Positions 21,959-28,242 of a stretch of 28,242 nucleotides of DNA are shown piece by piece. The translations under genes were made by a program, and so were the position numbers. This DNA is from an uncultured Selenomonas sp. (GTDB taxonomy: Bacteria; Bacillota; Negativicutes; Selenomonadales; Selenomonadaceae): assembly GCA_905373085.1 (NCBI GenBank), contig CAJPRR010000010.1, positions 1 through 28,242 of the forward strand. The letters are read 5' to 3'. Position 1 is the stretch's first letter; every line of letters starts with the position of its first letter. Below the pieces are notes generated by a model. That model did no database searches, was not told the DNA's origin, and was given only the letters and a program-made list of their open reading frames with translations.

Positions 21959-23872
21959 TTACGTTTTCTCCAACTGAAATTTCTTCAAATAGCGGTACAG
22001 CGTGACGCGGCTGACATCGAGAAGGTTCGCGAGACGGCTGACATTGCCGCCCGCCGCCTGCCATGCACGCAGAAATATTTCCCGATCCGTCTTCCAGTCA
22101 TCATCAGGCTTGACGTCGCCCATGAGATTGATGTCCTCGGGTGCGATCGTCCTGCTCTCCGTATGGAAAAATGCATGCTCCAAGACGCTCTGCAGCTGCT
22201 TGATATTGCCCGGCCAATCGTACTCTTCAAGAAGCGTCAGCGTCTCCGGCAAGAGCCGCTTCCTCTCCATGCGGTGCTGCTCGGCAAGCTCGCAGAGGAT
22301 CTGCTCGGCGAGCAGGGGGATGTCCTCGCGTCGGTTGCGCAGCGCCGGCATGCGTATGACACTGCGCGAAACGATGTCATAGAGGCTCCGTTCGAAGAGG
22401 CCGCGTTCCGTCAGGCGCTTGAGATCGCCGTCGCAGTCGGCGATGATCCGCACGTCGATGGGGCGCACGACCGTCTCGCCGAGACGATGCGCCCGGCCCT
22501 CGCGCAGAGCCGCCGCGAGGGCGGCCGCCGTCTTCTTCGGCAGCTTCTCGATCTCATCGAGGAAGAGCGTGCCGCCAAAGGCAAGCTCCAGCTTGCCGGG
22601 ACGGCTGACATCAGGGGAAAGGGCAGCGCCGAAAAGCTCCTCAGCCAGAAGCTCGGGCTGCACGTCGCCGCAGCGGAAGGAAATCAAGGGCCCCGCCGCA
22701 CGCGCCGACGCCTGATGCATGCCGTGCGCCAGACGCTGCTTGCCCGTACCGGCCTCGCCCTGCAGCAGCACATGGTTCTTGCCCCGCGCCACGCGCAGCG
22801 CCTTTTCGCGCAGCGTCCGGAACGCCTGCCCCTTGCCTGCCAGCGTCGCAAGGCTGTACTTCGCCGTATAGCCGGCCGTATGCGCGACGAGCATCCGAAG
22901 ATCCTCAATGGGCATGGAAACGGTCACGACGGCGGTGACCTCGCGCGTCACAGGGCTTTCGAGCGGCACGACGGTCGTGACGTCCTCATACGTCTTCGCC
23001 TCCGTGATCCATGTGACCTCCTTGTTGTAGCAGGGCGTGCCGCTGAACCCCTGATAGATCGGCGTGTGACGATAATTCAAAACGATTTCGTTAAGATTCG
23101 ACAGTCGGCTCGTCGCCTTGTCTCTAGCTCCGATGCGCGTGAGACGATCAAGCCCCAAGCGATTCGCGTAGGCGACTTCGCCGTTCGGCAGGATATGATA
23201 GACGGCAAACGGCGCGGCATCCAAGATCGCTTCCTGCGCCTGCAGCCTGAGATCGCGCGTCAAGGCGGCCTCAAGCGAACGCGCGATGAGCAGAAGCTGC
23301 GCGATGACGGCATCCTGCGGCACACGCTTCGGATCATCGACGACGATGTTCACGAGATAGTGCAGTTCGCCGCCGACGAGGACGGGCGCCGTGCAGGCAT
23401 CGTTTTCATGAGCCGCCTCGCGCCAGATTTCCGGGCCAAAAACCCAGAACGGTACACGTTTCTCTTTCGCTATGCTGATGCTCGAAGCGCCGATCTCCTC
23501 GATGCCGAGGCGCGATCCTTCGACCTTGCCGGGCGACAGGCGCATGAAAGGAAGCGTGCAGCTCTTCAAGACAAGGGCGTCAGCGTCGAGCAGCAAGAGG
23601 CTCAGACCGTAACGTGAAAAAAACTCCTGCACGTCCTCCGTCAGCTGCAGAAGACAGTCGATGGCAGAAGCATGCTTCTTCTGCAGCGCACAAAAATCTT
23701 CCGCAGACAGCGCGCGCTTCGGCTCCGTCCCCGTCTGCGGCACGCCGAGGCGCCTGCTCTCGCGCCACGCCTCGGCAACCCACGGATGCACGTTGACGTC
23801 GATTTCCCCTTCGTCGCGAAACCTCTGGCAATACGCCTCAAGTTTCTCCCTGCTGCGCTGCTCCCGTATCAT
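21959..23872 (-). CDS. AcoR-like AAA+ transcription regulator lacking the GAFTGA loop
   Basis: The 637-residue regulator has an N-terminal GAF-like sensor (about 60-200), a PAS-like domain (about 212-320), an AAA+ domain of the sigma-54 activator family (about 345-570) and a Fis-type helix-turn-helix (about 598-632). Walker A GEAGTGK (372-378), Walker B GTLFLDE (434-440) and WPGN (553-556) are present. After ELFG (412-415) the usual GAFTGA loop that contacts sigma-54 is replaced by AALSPDVSRPG. It may therefore act without sigma-54, as TyrR does, or be degenerate. The ATG has GGGGGAG upstream. It begins the leftward run ending at the YitT gene, though an independent role is as likely. Confidence 0.85.
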   Translation of the reverse strand: MIREQRSREKLEAYCQRFRDEGEIDVNVHPWVAEAWRESRRLGVPQTGTEPKRALSAEDFCALQKKHASAIDCLLQLTEDVQEFFSRYGLSLLLLDADALVLKSCTLPFMRLSPGKVEGSRLGIEEIGASSISIAKEKRVPFWVFGPEIWREAAHENDACTAPVLVGGELHYLVNIVVDDPKRVPQDAVIAQLLLIARSLEAALTRDLRLQAQEAILDAAPFAVYHILPNGEVAYANRLGLDRLTRIGARDKATSRLSNLNEIVLNYRHTPIYQGFSGTPCYNKEVTWITEAKTYEDVTTVVPLESPVTREVTAVVTVSMPIEDLRMLVAHTAGYTAKYSLATLAGKGQAFRTLREKALRVARGKNHVLLQGEAGTGKQRLAHGMHQASARAAGPLISFRCGDVQPELLAEELFGAALSPDVSRPGKLELAFGGTLFLDEIEKLPKKTAAALAAALREGRAHRLGETVVRPIDVRIIADCDGDLKRLTERGLFERSLYDIVSRSVIRMPALRNRREDIPLLAEQILCELAEQHRMERKRLLPETLTLLEEYDWPGNIKQLQSVLEHAFFHTESRTIAPEDINLMGDVKPDDDWKTDREIFLRAWQAAGGNVSRLANLLDVSRVTLYRYLKKFQLEKT

Positions 23873-23944
23873 GTCTCTCCCCCGTCCAAGTCAAATGTAT
23901 TCTATGAATAAACAACCTCGTTTCCCTCCGTATCACACTATCTC

Positions 23945-23973
23945 ATTCTACTACGAAATGTTAAGAGCGACAA
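23945..23973 (-). promoter_or_regulatory. Candidate promoter of the AcoR-like regulator
   Basis: The minus strand has TTGTCG (23968-23973) and TAGAAT (23945-23950) at 17-bp spacing. It lies back to back with the plus-strand promoter whose -35 begins at 23979. The match is moderate. Confidence 0.4.
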
Positions 23974-23978
23974 GCACA

Positions 23979-24007
23979 TTGCCAAGTTCTCATATCCCAT
24001 GTATAAT
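23979..24007 (+). promoter_or_regulatory. Promoter of the small membrane protein gene
   Basis: TTGCCA (23979-23984) and a perfect TATAAT (24002-24007) are separated by 17 bp, 49 bases before the ATG at 24057. Confidence 0.75.
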
Positions 24008-24056
24008 AGAAAAAATATGAAAAAAGAAATCATTGCATAGAAAGCAGGGATTCGAT

Positions 24057-24392
24057 ATGGCGAAACAACTGAAGAAGATCCGCAAGCATCTGAAGCCGCA
24101 AGCGGGCGGCAAAAATGCACAGAAAGAACCTGTTAAAAAGGGCAAGGACATTTTCCTGCTGATCATGCTCGCGCTCACGCTCTTCATCGCGATCATCGGC
24201 TGGTCGGAAATGACGTGGCTGAACCGCTCGATGTACGGCTCTCTAGCTGCCTCCCTCCTCCTCATTTACGGCTACAAGCAAGGGAACTTCGGCGAGAAGG
24301 AGAAGCTTTGGATGACGCGTGCCAGCATGTTCTTCATCGCCGTTTCCTTCGCCCTCTTCGCGGCCATCTGCTACTACCAATACTTTGCCTGA
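24057..24392 (+). CDS. Small three-helix membrane protein, unknown function
   Basis: This 111-residue protein has a lysine-rich N-terminus (about 30 residues, MAKQLKKIRKHLKPQ). Three hydrophobic segments follow at about 31-49, 58-73 and 87-107, with a short charged loop (GNFGEKEKL) between the second and third. I do not recognise the family. The ATG at 24057-24059 has GCAGGGA upstream; a TTG eight codons earlier is less likely. The gene is monocistronic, with a strong promoter and a strong bidirectional terminator, so it is likely a real and well-expressed gene. The positive N-terminus predicts a cytoplasmic tail. Confidence 0.82.
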   Translation: MAKQLKKIRKHLKPQAGGKNAQKEPVKKGKDIFLLIMLALTLFIAIIGWSEMTWLNRSMYGSLAASLLLIYGYKQGNFGEKEKLWMTRASMFFIAVSFALFAAICYYQYFA

Positions 24393-24397
24393 GGAAA

Positions 24398-24429
24398 AAC
24401 CCACCATGCCCGCTCGGGCGTGGTGGGTT
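24398..24429. terminator. Bidirectional terminator between convergent genes
   Basis: A 14-bp stem (24398-24411 with 24416-24429, one G-T pair, 4-base loop) is followed by CTTTGCTTCTCTTT on the plus strand and by TTTTTCC on the minus strand. It can serve both the small membrane protein gene and the convergent AlbA_2-like gene ending at 24442. Confidence 0.85.
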
Positions 24430-24441
24430 CTTTGCTTCTCT

Positions 24442-26538
24442 TTACGTTTTCTTGAGGATGTGCCACTCGCCGCTGCGGTTCGTTCCCGTGCGCTCGATGA
24501 CGCCCGCCTTGTGCAGCGCCGTCGTCATGCGCTTGACCGTGGCGATCGATACGCCGAGCGCTTCCTTCAAGGCCTTCTGCGTGACCTTGGGGTTCTCGCG
24601 AATCACATGGAGAAGCCTTTCCTCCATAGATTCTTCTGAAGAAACCTCCACAGGCTTTTCCAAAACTTCTTTCGCAATTTCTTTCGCAGATTCCTCCGCA
24701 ATCGCTTCTGCAGACTCTTCCGCATCGAAAGAAAGCTCCTGCTGCCCCGCGCTCACCTTCTCTTCACGCGGCTCTGCCGGCTCTTCCTCAACGGCGACAG
24801 CATCCGCCTTGAGATCCGCAAGGGATTCAAGCTCAAGTTTCAGCTCGGGCGCCGGTTCAAAATCCAACTCATGATCGGCTTCCACTTCTTGAACGAGGCT
24901 CGCATCTTGTCCATCTTCCAACGAAATCCCGGATGCCAAAACATCGCCTGCGCCGCTTTCTTCCTGCAACGGCGCCTGCTCTTCCTCTATTTCCTCCGGC
25001 AAAGGCTCTTCTTCCCGTGTAGGTTCAGCTTCTTCTACAGGCTCAACTTCTTCTACGGGTTCAGCTTCTTCTACAGGCTCAACTTCCTCTACGGGTTCAG
25101 CTTCTTCTACAGGCTCAACTTCCTGCACAGATTCAGCTTCCTCTACGAGCGCCACTTCTTCGGCAGGCTCCTGCTCTTGAACAGGCTCCGCTGTCTCAAC
25201 AGGCTCAGCATCCTGCACGAGTTCAGCATCCTCGAAAAACTCCTGATTTTGGACAGGCTCCTCTTCCTCTGCGGCCTCAACATCCTGCACAAGTTCGGCT
25301 TCCTCGACAAGTTCCTGCTCTTGGACAGGCTCAGCCTCCTCAGCGGCCTCAGCAGACTGCACAAATTCGGTTTCCTCGACAGCTTCTCCCTGCTGCTGCA
25401 CTTCTTCAACGCGGCAATAGAGGTTGATGCGCACGGAATCGCCGAGCGTGATGACGGCGGGTTCGGGCAGATGCGCCCGCTTTGCCGCGCGATAGAGTTC
25501 GGGCAGGATGCTCTGGAAACCCGTCATCATGCCCATGTAGAGGAACGCCGCCGCAATCGCGCGGTTGCGGATCTTGGCGAATCCCGTCTTGAGCTTCCAG
25601 ATCGTCATGTCCTCTTCCAGAAGCCCCGGCACGGTGATCTCCAGACGATCCTCGTACAGCACGAGGGAAATACGCCCCGGCGCTGCGTAATTTCTCTGGC
25701 AGACGGCACGTGCGATCAGGCGGCGCATGAGGTCTTCGGGAAGAGCTGTCAAGCCGCGCGCCAAAAGGCGTTCCTGCATATAGTCCGCCGCACCGTCCAC
25801 CTGCTCCGCCAAAGAGCCGGCAAACTCCTCGCCGCCGACGAAATCAAGGCGCGTCGCGCCAAGATACTCGGCGCACTGGATGAATCCTTCGGGAAAAAGC
25901 TCCTCCGCCGTTCCTGAGAGCAGATGCCAGCCGCCCGTCGCGCGGCGCTCGTCCTCCTCCTCGCGCAGAAGCTTCCACGCCAGGAGATCCTCCTTCTGCA
26001 GGCGCACGACATCCTCGCTGTCCGCGCGGCGCTTCTTCGCCTCGCCGTACATCATGCGGCAGAACTCCTCGATCTCCACATCACTGAGCACGCCCTCAGC
26101 CGCCAGCTGATCGGCGCTGCTGTTCGTGCCCGAAAGAAGAAGCTCCTGCACCTGGTACGGCTCGGCGAGGCGCGTCGCGCCGCCGACGCGCACGTAGGTG
26201 CCGTCCATCATGCCCGCTTCCTTGACGAAATACGGCTTCTCCATGCCGGGAAAGATCTCCACGACGACGACCTGCCGCCCATCCTGAAGCTCCACGCCGA
26301 TGCGCGGAAAAATGCGCGGCTCGCAGCTGTCAAAAATCTTCTGCGTGATCTCGTCTATGCATGGAATGAGCTCCGCCTCCGCTGAAAATCCCCTGCCGCT
26401 TTCGCCGTAGAAAATGATGCGTCCGCCTCGTCCGTTCGCAAAAGCCACGGCCGTATTCAAAAAAGATCCGCTCTCCGCCACGATCTGCTCTGCGAAATCG
26501 CCGCGAACCCCCGTCATTTCTTCCTGCACATTCAGCAC
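24442..26538 (-). CDS. AlbA_2/ATPase-like regulator with acidic repeat and winged helix
   Basis: The 698-residue protein starts with a divergent AlbA_2 (Schlafen-like) domain (about 15-135, FLNTAVAFANGRGGRIIFYGES, then GTYVRVGGATRLA). A middle part resembles HATPase_c_4 (about 265-360, MRRLIARAVCQRNY, RLEITVPG). About 260 residues of acidic, valine/alanine-rich repeats follow (377-638), with near-perfect 12-residue EPVEEAEPVEEV units at about 473-505. A winged helix (639-698, TQKALKEALGVSIATVKRMT) ends the protein. AlbA_2 proteins of this layout are putative transcription regulators. The start is uncertain: GTG at 26536-26538 or ATG at 26515-26517. No ligand or target can be inferred. Confidence 0.7.
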   Translation of the reverse strand: MLNVQEEMTGVRGDFAEQIVAESGSFLNTAVAFANGRGGRIIFYGESGRGFSAEAELIPCIDEITQKIFDSCEPRIFPRIGVELQDGRQVVVVEIFPGMEKPYFVKEAGMMDGTYVRVGGATRLAEPYQVQELLLSGTNSSADQLAAEGVLSDVEIEEFCRMMYGEAKKRRADSEDVVRLQKEDLLAWKLLREEEDERRATGGWHLLSGTAEELFPEGFIQCAEYLGATRLDFVGGEEFAGSLAEQVDGAADYMQERLLARGLTALPEDLMRRLIARAVCQRNYAAPGRISLVLYEDRLEITVPGLLEEDMTIWKLKTGFAKIRNRAIAAAFLYMGMMTGFQSILPELYRAAKRAHLPEPAVITLGDSVRINLYCRVEEVQQQGEAVEETEFVQSAEAAEEAEPVQEQELVEEAELVQDVEAAEEEEPVQNQEFFEDAELVQDAEPVETAEPVQEQEPAEEVALVEEAESVQEVEPVEEAEPVEEVEPVEEAEPVEEVEPVEEAEPTREEEPLPEEIEEEQAPLQEESGAGDVLASGISLEDGQDASLVQEVEADHELDFEPAPELKLELESLADLKADAVAVEEEPAEPREEKVSAGQQELSFDAEESAEAIAEESAKEIAKEVLEKPVEVSSEESMEERLLHVIRENPKVTQKALKEALGVSIATVKRMTTALHKAGVIERTGTNRSGEWHILKKT
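25022..25129. repeat. 36-bp coding tandem repeat (three copies)
   Basis: Three units of 36 bp (25022-25057, 25058-25093, 25094-25129) encode EPVEEAEPVEEV-type segments. Units 1 and 2 differ at a single base; unit 3 diverges at its last few bases. More degenerate copies extend to about 25400. Such arrays can gain or lose units in frame. Confidence 0.88.
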
Positions 26539-26565
26539 CTCTCTGCCATCCGTTTTCTACGCTAT

Positions 26566-26594
26566 AGTATAACAGTTTTTCCAAGGAAAGTCCA
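26566..26594 (-). promoter_or_regulatory. Candidate promoter of the AlbA_2-like gene
   Basis: On the minus strand TGGACT (26589-26594) and TATACT (26566-26571) are 17 bp apart, about 28 bases before the GTG start. Confidence 0.5.
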
Positions 26595-26613
26595 AAAAAA
26601 GAGAGCGGCTCTC
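26594..26613 (-). terminator. Terminator after the cobalamin adenosyltransferase gene
   Basis: On the minus strand a short GAGAG-CCG-CTCTC stem is followed by seven T, about 30 bases after the stop at 26643. The stem is short, so efficiency may be limited. It abuts the next promoter. Confidence 0.55.
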
Positions 26614-26642
26614 GCCCCCCTCTCATCATGCTTCATCTCGTT

Positions 26643-27215
26643 TCAATTCTCTATGCCCTTGCGCGCCGCCACGCCCTTCGCATAATAGTGGCGCACTTCC
26701 CGCATCTCCGTGACGAGGTCGGCTCGCGCGAGCAGCCAGTCTGGCGCGTTCCTGCCCGTCAGAACGATCTCGCGCTCGGGCGGCAGATCATCGAGCAGGG
26801 CTTCGATCTCCTCGCGCGAGACGAGTTCGAAGAAGAGAGCCACGTTCAGCTCGTCGAGGATGACGACGTCCCAATCGCCCGACCGCGCGGCTTTGGCAGC
26901 CTTGGAGAAACCCTCCTGCATCATGCGCAAATAGTCAGCGGGCGGCTCTCCTTGCGGAAACACGACGACATCTTCTCCCCATGCCGCACGCTCCTCTTCC
27001 GTCAGCATGCCTTCCTTCGCGATGAAGAACGGCTTGCCTGTCGTATAGAGTGCAAGCTGCGGCGAAAATCCCTGCAGGACTTTCTGCTCGCTGTAGGCGA
27101 GGCTCTTCATGAACTGCATGATGTAGACGCGAAGTCCTGCGCCCAAGGCGCGCATGGCGAGACCGATCGCCGCCGTCGTCTTGCCCTTGCCCGCGCCCGT
27201 GTAGACTTCGATCAT
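26643..27215 (-). CDS. cobO: Cob(I)yrinic acid a,c-diamide adenosyltransferase (CobO/BtuR type)
   Basis: This enzyme attaches the 5'-deoxyadenosyl group of ATP to cobalt(I) corrinoids, making adenosylcobalamin. The 190-residue protein begins MIEVYTGAGKGKTTAAIGLA with the characteristic P-loop (6-14). It contains VVILDELNVAL (Walker B-like) and EIVLTGRNAP, all typical of CobA/CobO. The start overlaps the queF stop (ATGA), so there is no B12 riboswitch in front. No other cobalamin gene is near. Its gene may serve salvaged B12 as well as synthesis; E. coli calls the same enzyme BtuR. Confidence 0.95.
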   Translation of the reverse strand: MIEVYTGAGKGKTTAAIGLAMRALGAGLRVYIMQFMKSLAYSEQKVLQGFSPQLALYTTGKPFFIAKEGMLTEEERAAWGEDVVVFPQGEPPADYLRMMQEGFSKAAKAARSGDWDVVILDELNVALFFELVSREEIEALLDDLPPEREIVLTGRNAPDWLLARADLVTEMREVRHYYAKGVAARKGIEN

Positions 27216-27709
27216 CGGTTGTCCACCTTGTCCACCAAGTAGAGGTCGTGCTCGGCGAAGCGCTTTTCGGCAAGCGCTTCATACTTCGTGCCCGGCCTGC
27301 CGTAATTCGTGTACGGGTCGATGGAGATGCCGCCGCGCGGCAGGAACTTGCCCCAGACCTCGATGTAGCGCGGCTCCATGAGACGCACGAGATCCTTCAG
27401 GATGATGTTCACGACGTCCTCGTGAAAGTCGCCGTGATTGCGGAAGCTGAAGAGATAGAGCTTCAGCGATTTGCTCTCGACCATGCGCCGCTCGGGCACA
27501 TAGGAGATCGTGATCGTCGCAAAATCCGGCTGGCCCGTAATCGGGCAGAGGCTCGTGAACTCGGGGCAGTTGAACTTGACCCAGTAATCCTTGTCGGGAT
27601 GCTTGTTCTCGAAGGTTTCCAAAAGCCCGGGCGCATAGTCCGCCGCATACTGCGTATTCTTTTCGCCGAGATGCGTGACACCCTTCATCTCATCGCGCGT
27701 GCGTGACAT
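27212..27709 (-). CDS. queF: NADPH-dependent 7-cyano-7-deazaguanine reductase
   Basis: QueF reduces preQ0 to preQ1 on the way to queuosine in tRNA. The 165 residues are the short bacterial (Bacillus-type) form. The catalytic Cys55 and Asp62 lie in CPEFTSLCPITGQPDFA, and the nearby ESKSLKLY motif and FRNHGDFHED segment complete the signature. The start at 27707-27709 (AAAGGAG upstream) lies inside the 3' end of the EAL gene, so no preQ1 riboswitch precedes it. Other que genes are not in the window. Confidence 0.96.
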   Translation of the reverse strand: MSRTRDEMKGVTHLGEKNTQYAADYAPGLLETFENKHPDKDYWVKFNCPEFTSLCPITGQPDFATITISYVPERRMVESKSLKLYLFSFRNHGDFHEDVVNIILKDLVRLMEPRYIEVWGKFLPRGGISIDPYTNYGRPGTKYEALAEKRFAEHDLYLVDKVDNR

Positions 27710-28242
27710 GGCCGCTCCTTTCCGTGCGCTTCTTGGCGCATCAAAAACTTTTCCTCGAATCCATCCTTTGTTTCCGGCCTGCCGAAGAGATAGCCCTGAA
27801 TGGAATCGACCTTGCACGTCTTCGTCAGAAGCTCGTACTCCTCCTGCGTCTCCACGCCCTCGATACAGACTTTCATGCCCATGCTGTGACAAAGCTCCAC
27901 CGTGTAGTCCACAATGCGGCGATCAAAGTCCGACGACAGGATCTCTTTGACGAAGGCCCGGTCGATCTTCACGATGTCGCACGAAAGATTCTTGAACATC
28001 GCCAAAGAAGAACAGCCCGTGCCGAAATCGTCCATGGCGATCTTCAGGCCGCACTCGCGCAAAGAGGCGAACTGACGGTTGATGAAGTCCCAGTCCGCGA
28101 TGACCGTATGCTCGGTAAGCTCCAGGACGATGCTCGCCGGATTCACGCCATGGCGCTCGACGCATTCTTTGACAGCGTCCTTGAAGGACGGGTCGCGCAG
28201 CTGCACATAGGAAAGGTTGATGCTCATGCAGAAATCGGGAAC
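27685..28242 (-). CDS. EAL-domain protein (c-di-GMP phosphodiesterase), C-terminal part
   Basis: The visible 185 residues are most of an EAL domain; the N-terminal part lies beyond the window end. The reading frame is open through 28242 (VPDFCMSINLSYVQL). Motifs ELTEHTVI, DDFGTGCSSLAMF, KIDRAFVKEI, EGVETQEEYELL and QGYLFGRP retain the residues needed for metal binding and catalysis (for example the DDFGTG loop). It is probably an active c-di-GMP phosphodiesterase; upstream domains cannot be judged. Its last 25 bases overlap the start of queF, so queF and cobO follow from the same transcript. Confidence 0.9.
   Translation of the reverse strand, partial: VPDFCMSINLSYVQLRDPSFKDAVKECVERHGVNPASIVLELTEHTVIADWDFINRQFASLRECGLKIAMDDFGTGCSSLAMFKNLSCDIVKIDRAFVKEILSSDFDRRIVDYTVELCHSMGMKVCIEGVETQEEYELLTKTCKVDSIQGYLFGRPETKDGFEEKFLMRQEAHGKERPCHARAMR

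Noticed and set aside
21539..23617. A 692-codon open frame on the plus strand, and similar long frames at 17853-19691, 4159-5097 and on the minus strand opposite bioB (14319-15536).
   Set aside because: They lie antisense to well-identified genes (trmB and the AcoR-like regulator, the two-component genes, purC, bioB), are rich in Arg/His/Ala/Asp as expected of GC-rich shadow frames, and show no known motifs.
25022..25400. Regular repeats that could suggest a CRISPR-like array.
   Set aside because: They are directly tandem without unique spacers, in frame, and code for acidic repeats in a long protein.

Overview
The window is ordinary bacterial chromosome, GC-rich and densely coded. Nearly all genes lie on the minus strand; only bioB and one small membrane-protein gene are on the plus strand. 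Gram-positive-style Shine-Dalgarno sites (AAGGAGG-like), the TelA/XpaC pair, a YitT/DUF2179 protein, a small alarmone synthetase and the phoH-ybeY-era-recO block point to a Firmicutes-lineage bacterium. The high GC content, together with a biotin synthase, a cobalamin adenosyltransferase and an EAL protein, suggests a Negativicutes (Selenomonas-like) host. That placement is inference from protein character only.

Region 1 (1-5469) is a de novo purine cluster read leftwards: purE, purC, purM, purN, purH (cyclohydrolase domain only), then purD, which leaves the window. It starts from a strong promoter whose -35 box overlaps the stop codon of telA. A zeta-toxin-type kinase gene and a 92-residue partner are wedged between purH and purD. 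They are flanked by a perfect 12-bp direct repeat that carries the ribosome binding site, so the cassette looks like a precise insertion into the operon.

Region 2 (5466-8346) holds telA with an XpaC-TM2 fusion gene, then a YefM/YoeB-type toxin-antitoxin pair with a recognisable operator. Region 3 (8361-9410) is the rplM-rpsI ribosomal operon with its own promoter, leader and terminator.

Region 4 (9555-14210) is a tightly overlapping run phoH-ybeY-era-DUF502-recO ending in a galE gene with a large internal deletion. bioB diverges from phoH, and a candidate BirA operator overlaps its promoter.

Region 5 (15513-23973) is an 8.3-kb head-to-tail minus-strand run: an AcoR-like regulator lacking the GAFTGA loop, trmB, an ftsW-family gene, a small (p)ppGpp synthetase, a response regulator, a histidine kinase, a membrane GT2 glycosyltransferase and a YitT protein. 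It ends at a perfect 21-bp hairpin. The layout joins cell-wall/envelope functions, alarmone synthesis and two-component sensing.

Region 6 (23979-28242) has a 111-residue membrane protein with its own promoter and terminator and a convergent AlbA_2/ATPase-like protein with a long acidic repeat and a winged helix. It ends with the overlapping genes for an EAL protein (cut by the window end), queF and a cobalamin adenosyltransferase. I saw no tRNA, rRNA, CRISPR array or insertion sequence.
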